64,000 nucleotides of DNA from positions 1 to 64,000 of the forward strand of contig NZ_AXZL01000043.1 of assembly GCF_000485795.1 (NCBI RefSeq), in the 5' to 3' direction. Every line of letters starts with the position of its first letter. Positions within the stretch are counted from its first letter, which is position 1. The notes under the pieces were generated by a model. The model searched no databases. It saw only the letters and a program-made list of their open reading frames with translations, and was not told the DNA's origin. Both the position numbers and the translations under genes were made by a program. Of the stretch, positions 1-8,777 are shown one piece after another. This DNA comes from Shewanella decolorationis S12 (GTDB lineage: Bacteria > Pseudomonadota > Gammaproteobacteria > Enterobacterales > Shewanellaceae).

Positions 1-449
1 GAAGCTGCGGTATTAGCCTGTATGACTTACGTTGATTTAAATCCGATTCGAGCGCAACTTGCTGATACACCAGAACAATCCGACCATACCAGCATTCAGC
101 TACGTATTCGGGCCGCATTCAAAGGTGAGCAGCCCAGCAATCTCCTGCCGTTTATTGGTAACGAGTGCGACAATCAACCCAATGGCATTGCGTTTTCATT
201 AACGGACTACCTTAAATTGGTAGATGATACAGGCCGAATTATTCGCAATGATAAACGCGGATGCATCAGTGAAAATAGCACCAAGATACTGAACAGATTA
301 AATATCCCCCATCACAATTGGCTCAAACTAACCACAGAGTTTGGCAAACTATTTCATGGTCCAGTGGGCAACTAACCGATTACTGCGAACATCTCGAAAA
401 GCGACGACGGCATTTTGCTAAATGCTGCCAGCACTTTTACAGCAACTGA
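1..449 (+). pseudogene. Y1/RAYT-like transposase, 3' remnant, frameshifted
   Basis: The reading frame is open from the first base of the window, so the 5' part lies outside it. The protein carries the YVDLNPIRA motif typical of the C-terminal half of large IS200/Y1-type (REP-associated tyrosine-like) transposases found in Shewanella and Vibrio. The frame stops at 373-375. In the +2-shifted frame the sequence continues directly as LTDYCEHLEKRRRHFAKCC and ends with TGA at 447-449, which fits the normal tail of the family. Loss of one base around 370-374 explains both frames. I infer an inactive copy. The catalytic HUH and tyrosine residues would lie upstream and cannot be judged here. Confidence 0.7.
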
Positions 450-1022
450 AAACTACTTATATCATTTCAAAAGCCCCCATCCAGAACACATCCTAAGTAC
501 TATGGGCCAATTTACCTCGTCTGAAATACCCAATTTTTAAAGGAATTAGCGCAATTTATTGCCTTAGATGCTCTCCCCGCGACTGTGATGGTTCTTTTTT
601 AAACAACATTAACTTTTACAAGTTGTAGGCAAACATAAAGTGCATTAAGTTTTTGATTTAAAATGGGTGGCTAGATTTACAACTCAACATGCCGAAAAAC
701 ATCATGCTAGCGAAGAGCAACAGCAAAATCAGTAATAACATTGTCACAATAAATTCCTTTTTAATTAATACGTTAGAGCTTGATAATAAAGAGCGAGTTA
801 ATGCTGAGTCAATCTTATTTTTAAGGATAGAGCGCTATGGCGGTGTGTAATAGGCGAGTTTTACCACTTACTTAGTGAATCCTAAAGACCCATGAAACAG
901 ACGATATCGAATAAATCTAGATGGCGATACTACCTAGCCATGCAACATCGACCAACAATGAGGACTCGCCTTTAGCATGTGATGCTCCCGACATTTTTAC
1001 AAACTTTGAATGTAAATGTAAT
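450..1022. other. Intergenic region, no conserved gene apart from a candidate small ORF
   Basis: This AT-rich stretch lies between the transposase remnant and the siderophore receptor. No ORF longer than about 30 codons has a good ribosome site except the hydrophobic 29-codon frame on the minus strand at 658-747. The right end runs into Fur-type boxes. Some of it may be decayed flank of the transposable element. Confidence 0.5.
658..747 (-). CDS. Candidate 29-residue hydrophobic small protein
   Basis: On the minus strand a GTG (745-747) opens 29 codons ending in TAA. An alternative ATG lies two codons in. An AAGGA Shine-Dalgarno sits about 7 bases before the GTG. The product begins MTMLLLILLLLFASMMFFG and ends in a short polar tail with one Cys, so it is essentially one transmembrane helix. 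It could be a small membrane protein or a lipoprotein-like peptide (LSC near the end, although the helix before it is long). I do not recognise a family. The ribosome site and the uniformly hydrophobic composition are the only support. It could also be chance in AT-rich DNA. Confidence 0.4.
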   Translation of the reverse strand: MTMLLLILLLLFASMMFFGMLSCKSSHPF

Positions 1023-1067
1023 GAGAATTGTTATCAATTCTGTGTATTGATAATTATTTTCAATTAA
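1023..1067 (+). promoter_or_regulatory. Tandem Fur-type boxes upstream of the siderophore receptor
   Basis: Two stretches resemble the 19-bp Fur consensus. GAGAATTGTTATCAATTCT (1023-1041) matches 11 of 19 positions by my own comparison, and GATAATTATTTTCAATTAA (1049-1067) matches 12 of 19. They lie 33-77 bases before the receptor start, where a promoter would be. Iron repression of the receptor is inferred. Confidence 0.65.
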
Positions 1068-1099
1068 AATGCATCTCTCAAAAACAATGATGAGGAATC

Positions 1100-3196
1100 A
1101 TGATGCAAAAAACGCTGTTAGCGACACTCATTGCGAGTTTTTTACTCGTACCAGGCACCTATGCCAGTGAAGACAAGTCCGCGACCAATATCGAGGTCAT
1201 TAGTATCAAGGGGAGTCGATTAGACAAGGCCGCAACGGCAACAGGTTTACCCTTAACTCTTAGGGAAACTCCGCAATCAGTTACCATTATCGATCAAGAG
1301 TTTATTCAGAGTTTCTCACTTGATAGTGTTGCCGATTTAATGTTTTTAACCCCAGGGGTTTATGCTCAAAAAGCTGAAACTAATCGCTATTTCTTTAGCT
1401 CCCGCGGAAATCCCATTACCAATTTCCAGTTTGATGGCGTGCCCGTTAACTATTCGAGTTTCTTTAATGACGCTTCAACCGACACTATATTATTTGACCG
1501 CGTCGAAGTGGTTCGTGGAGCAACGGGACTCTTAACGGGGGCGGGTGAACCATCGGCGGCCATTAACCTTATCCGTAAACGGCCTAAAGCGACACCTAGT
1601 GGTTATGTCAGCGCAAAAGTCGGTTCATGGGATAGTTACCGCGTTGAAGGCGATGCCTCTGTTGATGTGACGGATAGTGGTGCCGTGCAGGCTCGTTTTG
1701 CCGCTGCCTATGAAAAATCAGATAGTTACATTAATCTTGCCGAAGATGAAAATCTCCAAATTTACGGTGTTATAACGGCAAGACTTGGTGACAATACCTT
1801 ATTTACCCTAGGTGCCGATTACAGTGACCGCGATCCTAAAGGCTCAACTTGGGGTGGTCTGCCGCTATTTTATGCTGATGGCAGTTTGGCCAATGATCTC
1901 CCTCGCTCGACCACAACGGCTGCCTCTTGGTCGAGTTGGCAACGGAATGGCGCGAATGTCTTTGCCACGCTTGAACATGATTTTGATAATAATTGGGACC
2001 TTAAATTTGACGTCGAACATCGTGAAGATGAGATGGACGGCCACTTGCTGTATCTCTATGGTGCGCCGGATAAAACGACTGGCTTAGGTATGAAATCATC
2101 GGCGATGATCTACCAATCGACCCGTAAACAAGATGCCGCACGACTCTTTGCCTCAGGGCCATTTGAGCTCTTTGGTCGCGAGCATAAATTGACCGCAGGT
2201 TTATTGTATTCTAAGCAAGACACAACCGCAGATTCCTATTACCCGTTAAATAGCATAAGTATTGGTAACTTCTTCGAATGGGATGGCTCAGTTGCCGAAC
2301 CTAATTATCCGTCTACGCCAATCTATCAAGAAGGTGAGGAAACTCAAAAAGGGGCCTATCTCGCGACCCAAATTAATTTACATGATCAATGGATGTTATT
2401 ATTGGGTGGCCGCATTAGCCAATATAAATTTGAATCAAATGCTTCTGATGACTACAACAATAGCGATGTTTTTACACCTTATGCCGGCCTGATATACAAC
2501 CTGAACGATAGCATCTCGATTTACACCAGTTATACCGAAATTTTCCAGCCACAGGATGCAAAAGACGCGAACAATAAGCGCTTAGATCCCATGACGGGGA
2601 ACAATATTGAATTGGGGGCGAAAGGGGATTTCTTCGATGAGAAACTGACTGCCAGTGTCGCCGTATTTAAAGTGCAAAAGGAAAATGTGGCAGAACGTGA
2701 CCCAAATTATCCCACGCCTTTACCCGATGGTAGCTATCCAATGCGTGGAGTGGACGGAACCAGTAACCAAGGTTATGAAGTCGAGCTAAACGGTAAACCA
2801 ACAGAAAATTGGGATCTGTTTTTCAGCTATACCCATAGTACATCGGAAGATCAAGACGGGGCAGCCTTTAGCACTCATCTACCGAAGGATCTGATTCGTT
2901 TATCCTCGCTTTATCATTTTGATGGTGCACTCGCGGATCTGACAGTCGGTGGTAACTTAAGCTGGCAGAGTAAAATTTACAAAGATAAAGCGGGTCCTAA
3001 TGGCGAGCGTTCCGAGCAAGATAGCTATTACCTAGTCAATCTGATGACAAGCTATCAACTGACGGATGATGCTAAAGTCCAATTAAATATCAATAACCTA
3101 TTTGATAAAAAATATTACTCCAGCATTGATTTTTACAATCAAGGTTTCTTCGGTGAACCTCGGAAAATTGAGTTAAACCTAAGCTACAACTTTTAA
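1100..3196 (+). CDS. TonB-dependent siderophore receptor (FhuE/FpvA type)
   Basis: This is an outer-membrane receptor expected to import a ferric siderophore using TonB-ExbBD energy. The 698 residues start with a signal peptide (to about residue 22, GTYA/SED). Next comes a TonB-box-like IEVISIKGS. The plug has the siderophore-subfamily signatures LRETPQSVTIID, an FFSSRGNPI-type segment and RVEVVRGATGLLTGAGEPSA. The beta barrel ends in NLSYNF, with the usual C-terminal Phe. The length matches hydroxamate/catecholate receptors (about 700). Two ATGs are adjacent at the start, after a GAGGAA site. It stands alone between the Fur-type boxes and a perfect hairpin downstream, so iron-regulated monocistronic expression is likely. 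The actual ligand cannot be read from sequence. Confidence 0.9.
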   Translation: MMQKTLLATLIASFLLVPGTYASEDKSATNIEVISIKGSRLDKAATATGLPLTLRETPQSVTIIDQEFIQSFSLDSVADLMFLTPGVYAQKAETNRYFFSSRGNPITNFQFDGVPVNYSSFFNDASTDTILFDRVEVVRGATGLLTGAGEPSAAINLIRKRPKATPSGYVSAKVGSWDSYRVEGDASVDVTDSGAVQARFAAAYEKSDSYINLAEDENLQIYGVITARLGDNTLFTLGADYSDRDPKGSTWGGLPLFYADGSLANDLPRSTTTAASWSSWQRNGANVFATLEHDFDNNWDLKFDVEHREDEMDGHLLYLYGAPDKTTGLGMKSSAMIYQSTRKQDAARLFASGPFELFGREHKLTAGLLYSKQDTTADSYYPLNSISIGNFFEWDGSVAEPNYPSTPIYQEGEETQKGAYLATQINLHDQWMLLLGGRISQYKFESNASDDYNNSDVFTPYAGLIYNLNDSISIYTSYTEIFQPQDAKDANNKRLDPMTGNNIELGAKGDFFDEKLTASVAVFKVQKENVAERDPNYPTPLPDGSYPMRGVDGTSNQGYEVELNGKPTENWDLFFSYTHSTSEDQDGAAFSTHLPKDLIRLSSLYHFDGALADLTVGGNLSWQSKIYKDKAGPNGERSEQDSYYLVNLMTSYQLTDDAKVQLNINNLFDKKYYSSIDFYNQGFFGEPRKIELNLSYNF

Positions 3197-3222
3197 ATAA
3201 TCTTTCCTGTAAGCTAGAGCTG

Positions 3223-3254
3223 TTAATGCCGTGTCTATTAAGACACGGCATTAA
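3223..3254 (+). terminator. Perfect 14-bp hairpin after the siderophore receptor
   Basis: TTAATGCCGTGTCT and its exact reverse complement are separated by ATTA. No T tract follows on either strand, so intrinsic termination is not certain. The hairpin may instead protect mRNA ends between the convergent receptor and ggt genes. Confidence 0.5.
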
Positions 3255-3458
3255 CATTACGAAGTGATAGGAGATTAGTGAATGTAACGCCCGGCATTTG
3301 CTAAAAATACTAATCTGCTTTTGTTGGCTTGTCCGATTCTTGCTGAGAGAGTCAATATCCACGGCTTAGCTTGAATGCTCTATATCGAGCTGCTTGGCAA
3401 TTAGCCTTATCACTCCTATCCATACCTTTTTACATAACGCTTGTATGCCAATCAGTGA

Positions 3459-5198
3459 TTAGTAACCGACGGCTTCGCTACCCGAATGACGGGGATCGGT
3501 GGCGCCAAAAATCCCTTGCTCTGTCACCATAATGGATTGAGTGCTGCCCATGGCCGATTGTACTTTCACCTTATGCCCTTTGGCTTCGAGTAACGAAATA
3601 GTATCGCGGTTCAGGCTGGTTTCGACCCTAAGCTCATCGGGGAGCCATTGGTGGTGTACCCGCGCGGCATTGCTGGCTTCGGCAATGTTTAAGCCGTGAT
3701 CAATCACATTCATAATGATTTGCAGCGTGGTGGTAATGATGCGTGAACCGCCTGGGCTGCCCGTCACTAAGAAAGGTTTGCCGTCTTTCATCACTATGGT
3801 GGGGCTCATTGAACTCAACGGGCGTTTATTACCTTCCACCGCGTTGGCATCGCCACCCACTAGGCCATAACCGTTAGGCGTGCCGGGTTTAGCGGAAAAA
3901 TCATCCATTTCGTTATTGAGTAAAATCCCCGTGCCTTTGGCAACTAAACCCGAGCCGTAGCTAAAGTTTAAGGTGTAAGTGTTAGACACCGCATTGCCCC
4001 ATTTATCGACCACCGAGAAGTGGGTGGTTTGGTCACTCTCATAGGGCGCTAGATTGCCGGGTTTGATTTCGGTACTAGGCGTGGTTTTGTTTAGCGCAAT
4101 TTGGCTGGCAATCTTTTGGGCGTAATGCTTATCGGTTAACTGCTGGGCGGGCACCTTATAAAAATCGGGATCGCCTAAATACTCGCTGCGATCGGCGTAG
4201 GCATGCTTCATTGTTTCGGCCATCACATGAATGGTTTGCGCCGTATTGTGGCCAAATTGATCGATAGGGAACTGCTGCAACACATTAAGCATTTCGATAA
4301 TGTGCACGCCACCTGAGGACGGCGGAGGCATAGAAACCACCTCATATCCACGGTATTGACCACGAACGGGTTCACGCTCGACGGCTTTGTAGTGTTTTAG
4401 ATCTTCTAAGGTCATAATACCGCCAGCGTCTTGCACGGCCTTAACCAGTTTCTCTGCGGTTTCACCTTCGTAGAACCCTTTAGTGCCTTTCTCGGCGATG
4501 AGTTGCAGGGAGTGGGCAAGTTCTGGCTGCTTTAAAATATCATCTACTTGGTAGTCGCTACCGTCGGCCTTATAGAAGATAGCCGCCGTGCTTGGCCATT
4601 GGCTCATGCGGCGTTTTAAACCTGCAAGGGATACCGCCAAATCTGGGCTAACGCTAATCCCTTCCTGCGCCATTTTGATGGCGGGCGCAGTGACTTGCGC
4701 CATGGTCATAGTGCCATATTTTTCAAGGGCTAAACTCATGCCCATTACAGTGCCGGGTACGCCGACAGCCAGGCCATGCTCACGGCTTAATTTAGTCACC
4801 GCATCGCCATTCTCATCGAGGAAAATATCTTTTTTCGCTTTCGAAGGTGCAATTTCGCGGTAATCGATGGCAATGGTTTTATTTTCTTTGGCTAGATGGA
4901 CAAGCATAAATCCGCCGCCGCCAATATTGCCCGCGCGGGGTAGAGTGACGGCTAAACTGAATGCGACCGCCACCGCAGCATCGACGGCATTACCGCCTTG
5001 TTTCAAGATCTCAACCCCTGTGCGACTGGCCAACATTTCTTGGCTGGCGACCATACCATGTTTTGCCCATACGGGTTGTGCCGTGGCCATTTGGCTAAAA
5101 ATCGAAGGCTCATCAGCATGGAGAGTGGGCGATGACAACAAAGGCAGTGCCATGGCGATGGCGAGAATAAGAGGTCTAAAAGGTACTGCGCGGCGCAT
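3459..5198 (-). CDS. ggt: Gamma-glutamyltranspeptidase
   Basis: The enzyme hydrolyses or transfers the gamma-glutamyl group of glutathione and related compounds in the periplasm, after self-cleavage into two subunits. With the start at 5198 the product is 579 residues. That ATG has AGGA six bases upstream and opens a clean signal peptide (MRRAVPFR, then a hydrophobic core, LHA/DE). An upstream in-frame ATG at 5222 lacks a ribosome site. The cleavage motif TTHFSVVD puts the nucleophile at Thr391, the same number as in the E. coli enzyme. GSPGGSRIITT and SSMSPT, which form part of the active site, are also present. It is monocistronic, convergent with the siderophore receptor and divergent from the COG3146 gene. 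Confidence 0.95.
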   Translation of the reverse strand: MRRAVPFRPLILAIAMALPLLSSPTLHADEPSIFSQMATAQPVWAKHGMVASQEMLASRTGVEILKQGGNAVDAAVAVAFSLAVTLPRAGNIGGGGFMLVHLAKENKTIAIDYREIAPSKAKKDIFLDENGDAVTKLSREHGLAVGVPGTVMGMSLALEKYGTMTMAQVTAPAIKMAQEGISVSPDLAVSLAGLKRRMSQWPSTAAIFYKADGSDYQVDDILKQPELAHSLQLIAEKGTKGFYEGETAEKLVKAVQDAGGIMTLEDLKHYKAVEREPVRGQYRGYEVVSMPPPSSGGVHIIEMLNVLQQFPIDQFGHNTAQTIHVMAETMKHAYADRSEYLGDPDFYKVPAQQLTDKHYAQKIASQIALNKTTPSTEIKPGNLAPYESDQTTHFSVVDKWGNAVSNTYTLNFSYGSGLVAKGTGILLNNEMDDFSAKPGTPNGYGLVGGDANAVEGNKRPLSSMSPTIVMKDGKPFLVTGSPGGSRIITTTLQIIMNVIDHGLNIAEASNAARVHHQWLPDELRVETSLNRDTISLLEAKGHKVKVQSAMGSTQSIMVTEQGIFGATDPRHSGSEAVGY

Positions 5199-5307
5199 AT
5201 TCAATCCTGAATTTATTTTCATTTTGACTATGCAATGTGCCGAGAATTAGGCTTAATTGCAACCTTGGATCTTGGCTTAGTGTGTTTAACGGATAAGAAT
5301 TCAACGA

Positions 5308-6573
5308 ATGAGACAACTGATATTGGCCTTTGCCAGCGCAGCGCAGAGTATTGACGCTAACAGCTGGGATCGATTGATGGGGAAGGACAATCCCTTTTGC
5401 CAGCATGCTTATTTCCTCAGCTTAGAGCAGAGTTTGTCGGCCTGTGCCGCGACGGGCTGGAGGCCCCATCATTTATGTGTGTTCGACGCCACTGGCAGTG
5501 AATTTGCGCAAGAGTTTGAGGCCGATATCATCATTAGTCCAAAAGATGCTGCAGATTTTATGGCTTTACCGCTACTGGCTTTGATGCCGCTCTATCAAAA
5601 ATCCCACTCCTATGGTGAATATGTGTTTGATTGGGCATGGGCGCAGGCCTATGAGCGCCATGGCCTTGAATATTATCCTAAATTGTTAAATGCCATTCCG
5701 TTTACGCCGGTGCAGGGGCGGCGGTTGGGGTTATCGCCTACGCTTTTGGCAGAGGAAGCGCAGCAGCTAAGTCGCGTCGTATTTACGTGTTTAAATGAGC
5801 AATTAGCGAACGCGGATGCGCCTATGTCTTCTTGGCATAGTTTATTTGTCTCGTCTTCGCAGCAAGCGCTATTTGCAGAGGCATCTAATCACACCGCACT
5901 TAGGCGTTTAAGCACCCAGTTCCATTGGCATAACCGTGGCTATAAGGATTTTGAAGCCTTTTTAGCGGTGCTGACTTCCCGTAAGCGTAAAAACATCCTC
6001 AAGGAGCGCACTCAGATCCAACCCTATGGATTGCAATATCAATTTGTCGCGGGAGCGGAGATTAGCAGTCAGCAATGGCAGCATTTTATTGAATGTTATC
6101 AATTAACTTACCTTAAGCGCTCCGGCCATAGGGGTTATTTAACTCCAACATTTTTTAACATGATTGCCGAGCGGTTGGCCGAGCAAATTGTCTTGCTTGT
6201 TGTGAGTGATGCGAAAGGGCAGATGTTAGCGGGCGCGCTGTATTTTACGGGGCGCAACGAGCAGGGGCAGACATGCCTGTTTGGTCGTTACTGGGGCAGT
6301 ATTGTTGAGCTTGAGGGATTACACTTTGAGGCCTGTTATTATCAGGGCATTGAATACTGCATCGCCCATGGGATTGATATCTTTGATGCTGGCGCGCAGG
6401 GGGAACATAAAGTGCTGCGCGGTTTTGAGCCTGTAGCACTCTATTCCTATCATAATATTGCCCATCCCGACTTTAAGCGAGCGATTGCTCATTTTACCGA
6501 GGAGGAAGCCGCGCAAATGCAAGTGTATATGCAGCAGATGTGTGAAGTGTTGCCCTATAAAAAGGGCCAATAA
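5308..6573 (+). CDS. GNAT-fold / peptidogalycan biosynthesis-like protein (COG3146, DUF482)
   Basis: The 421-residue protein matches the COG3146 family. This is a FemAB/GNAT-like fold long labelled as predicted N-acyltransferase or peptidogalycan-like, with no settled substrate. Family landmarks visible here are NPFCQHAYFLSLE near residue 30, the HWHNRGYKDFEAFL segment followed by SRKRKNI about residue 230, and the C-terminal IDIFDAGAQGEHKVLRGF. There is no signal peptide or membrane segment, so it is probably cytoplasmic. It is divergent from ggt, with about 110 bases between starts. The ribosome site is weak. Function beyond an acyltransferase fold is not supported by the sequence. Confidence 0.8.
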   Translation: MRQLILAFASAAQSIDANSWDRLMGKDNPFCQHAYFLSLEQSLSACAATGWRPHHLCVFDATGSEFAQEFEADIIISPKDAADFMALPLLALMPLYQKSHSYGEYVFDWAWAQAYERHGLEYYPKLLNAIPFTPVQGRRLGLSPTLLAEEAQQLSRVVFTCLNEQLANADAPMSSWHSLFVSSSQQALFAEASNHTALRRLSTQFHWHNRGYKDFEAFLAVLTSRKRKNILKERTQIQPYGLQYQFVAGAEISSQQWQHFIECYQLTYLKRSGHRGYLTPTFFNMIAERLAEQIVLLVVSDAKGQMLAGALYFTGRNEQGQTCLFGRYWGSIVELEGLHFEACYYQGIEYCIAHGIDIFDAGAQGEHKVLRGFEPVALYSYHNIAHPDFKRAIAHFTEEEAAQMQVYMQQMCEVLPYKKGQ

Positions 6574-6682
6574 CCACCACAAAAGTGAAGCGTTGCGTCA
6601 ACAAATGCGTTGCTGCGACGCTAATGGGTCTACATAAAAGAGTGATGTGCTAAGTACATATCACTCAAGAGTGAATACTTGA

Positions 6683-7306
6683 TTAGCTCACCGCTAACCA
6701 GATCCCAACGCCAATCATTAGGCTACCGGCGATACGATTTAGCCAACGAATATTATCGCCGCGACTTAAAAATATTCTCAGACTCTTACCGCCACTGGCG
6801 TAGGCCAACATGGAAGTAAACTCTGTCACCATAATAATGCTTAGGAGGGCAAGAAGTTGCGGCGCAACCTCGCGTTCGGCATTAATAAATGGCGGCAGAA
6901 GTGACACCATAAACGCCCAACCCTTAGGGTTAGCAATGGCGGTAATAAAACCCTGTGAAATCAGCGTAAAGTTACTGGCTTTTGGGTTAGTGTCATCATC
7001 GCTAAGCATGGCCATCTTGCCTCGGGCGCGCCACATCTGCACGCCGATATAGCCTAAGTAGATGCCGCCCACCCATTTAAATACCTGAAAGACTTCTGGA
7101 TAGTTAAGCATAATGCTGGCCACTCCCATGACCGCAGCGGTCGCGACCAAGGCTACCCCAACAAGCTCGCCGAGCATCATCCACAGGGTACGGCGCACAC
7201 CAATGCTCATCCCAAGCGTCATGGCAAGTGTCATACACATACCGGGGGTGATAGAAACAAAGAAAAAAGTCGGAATAAAAACAGCAAGTAAGGCAAAGTC
7301 TGGCAT
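6683..7306 (-). CDS. LysE/RhtB-family exporter
   Basis: An inner-membrane efflux protein of 207 residues, the usual size for the LysE/RhtB family, with about six hydrophobic segments. The N-terminal SITPGMCMTLAM segment is the family signature (PGP/PGM xx region), and ANPKGWAFMVSLLPPF is the second conserved block. Members export amino acids, homoserine lactones or related small molecules. The substrate cannot be assigned. It is convergent with the COG3146 gene and has no regulator beside it. Confidence 0.88.
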   Translation of the reverse strand: MPDFALLAVFIPTFFFVSITPGMCMTLAMTLGMSIGVRRTLWMMLGELVGVALVATAAVMGVASIMLNYPEVFQVFKWVGGIYLGYIGVQMWRARGKMAMLSDDDTNPKASNFTLISQGFITAIANPKGWAFMVSLLPPFINAEREVAPQLLALLSIIMVTEFTSMLAYASGGKSLRIFLSRGDNIRWLNRIAGSLMIGVGIWLAVS

Positions 7307-7468
7307 GTTTTTGGCTCTCGATGTGAAATAACTGGAACGCTAGTGTAATCAAAATGACTGATTTAGCAACGGAACAGTGCTCAGGCTTTCTTTCGATTAT
7401 GTTACTTACTGTTACAAACGGCTGTAAGCATAAGGGTAATATGCTGAAATTGATCAAAGCAATGATAG

Positions 7469-7918
7469 TTAAATCAATAACTGAGTAATTACAGGTTCAC
7501 ATTCTGTATCAATTAAATAAACTGTCTCTTGGCCAATAATATAATAACTATATAAATTTTGATAAATATGCTCACCTAACTGCCCATAACAATGTAGCCT
7601 TGCATTTTTTACCGACTTCCATGCTGGCCAAGGCAAACTAAAGTCATCACGCTTGATAAAATCAATATTTAACTCTTGCTCTAAAGGGAATGCTGTATCG
7701 TTATTATTGAGTTGATGACAATAGGTTTGATAGCTGGACTCATCAATGATTTGAAGCCCTGCGATAGTTGGAAAATAAATTTCCATGGCTAGAGGCATGC
7801 CGGTTTGTCCTTGCCAACTAAGTGTTAACGATAAGTTATTGAGTTGGCAGTTAATCAGAGGATAAGGGCTTAGGCTGCGCTCAAGGGGAAACCAAGGTTG
7901 GTAGCGGGTTGATACCAT
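7469..7918 (-). CDS. Hypothetical protein, 149 residues
   Basis: I do not recognise this family. The start at 7918 is chosen because a strong GGAGG lies eight bases upstream. The longer frame starts on an ATG that overlaps this site. The product begins MVSTRYQPWFPLERSLSPYP and has no signal peptide, membrane helix or cysteine motif. It is rich in aromatic residues and beta-prone segments, and looks like a small cytoplasmic globular protein. It is transcribed alone, divergent from the PEBP operon. Composition is more AT-rich than the flanking metabolic genes, which may point to an accessory gene. Confidence 0.6.
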   Translation of the reverse strand: MVSTRYQPWFPLERSLSPYPLINCQLNNLSLTLSWQGQTGMPLAMEIYFPTIAGLQIIDESSYQTYCHQLNNNDTAFPLEQELNIDFIKRDDFSLPWPAWKSVKNARLHCYGQLGEHIYQNLYSYYIIGQETVYLIDTECEPVITQLLI

Positions 7919-8161
7919 AGATTTATCCTCCATTAATTATAAAGGTTTTTGATAAAAACTGTTTATATTCCCAGATAACATTTGGCCGAATACGTTAAAT
8001 AGTGCCTCTGATAAAGCAGCATAACCTATTTTTTAAGGATTCATCCATGGCGATTATCTAATAATTTTTGAAACTCATATCAGTAAAGCGTGGCTTATCA
8101 AAATTTTGAGCCAGGTTATGCTTAATCATCATGACACTTTTTACTGTGAGTTGATCTTATT

Positions 8162-8773
8162 ATGCAAAAATTTTCAATTGGTTATTCGATTAAATATTCA
8201 CTAGTTGCAACAGTGGTTATTTTTAATATGGCCAGTATTAATGCGGAAGCTAACGCGACTGAAACAACCTTATTAGAGAGTTCACAAACCCCGTTTAACT
8301 TAAAAAGTAATTTAACAGCTAACGAGTTAATTCCTGCCGATTATTATTGGAATAACTTTGGCTGTTCAGGCGCAAATATCGCACCTTCTTTAACTTGGGA
8401 GAATGCCCCTAAGGGCACCCAAAGTTTTGCGATGACTTTTTATGATAAAGATGCCCCAACGGGCAGTGGTTTTTGGCATCGTGTAGTCTATAACATTCCA
8501 AAAGAAATCAATATATTAGCAGGTGGCGTCAATGGCGGTGAATTGCCTGCTGATGCTGTTGAAGCTAATACGGATTTAGGTAAGCCGGGATTTTTTGGAC
8601 CTTGCCCACCTAAAGGTCGTGAGCATAGATATGTGTGGACTGTTCATGCTTTAGATGTGGCCAAATTACCGATAGATGCCAATGCTACTCCCGCTTTAGT
8701 TGGGTTTTATCTGTGGCAGCATAGACTAGGTGAAGCCAGTTTGACCTTCTTGGCGGGTTCGAAAGAGGGTTAA
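8162..8773 (+). CDS. Secreted YbhB/YbcL-type PEBP (Raf kinase inhibitor-like) protein
   Basis: A phosphatidylethanolamine-binding-protein fold of 203 residues preceded by a signal peptide (hydrophobic to about residue 28, ...INAEA), so it is likely periplasmic. E. coli YbhB/YbcL are of the same family. Diagnostic parts are FGCSGANIAPSLTW, YDKDAPTGSGFWHRVVYNIP (the ligand-pocket loop with Asp and His) and GREHRYVWTVHALD. It opens a five-gene run, with only four bases to the next gene. No biochemical function is firmly known for secreted bacterial PEBPs. Its operon partners suggest a role with a small-molecule ligand, which is inference. Confidence 0.88.
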   Translation: MQKFSIGYSIKYSLVATVVIFNMASINAEANATETTLLESSQTPFNLKSNLTANELIPADYYWNNFGCSGANIAPSLTWENAPKGTQSFAMTFYDKDAPTGSGFWHRVVYNIPKEINILAGGVNGGELPADAVEANTDLGKPGFFGPCPPKGREHRYVWTVHALDVAKLPIDANATPALVGFYLWQHRLGEASLTFLAGSKEG

Positions 8774-8777
8774 ACCA

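Noticed and set aside
4867..5250. 127-codon frame antisense to ggt
   Set aside because: Lies fully over a conserved enzyme and its signal peptide and has no family-like sequence.
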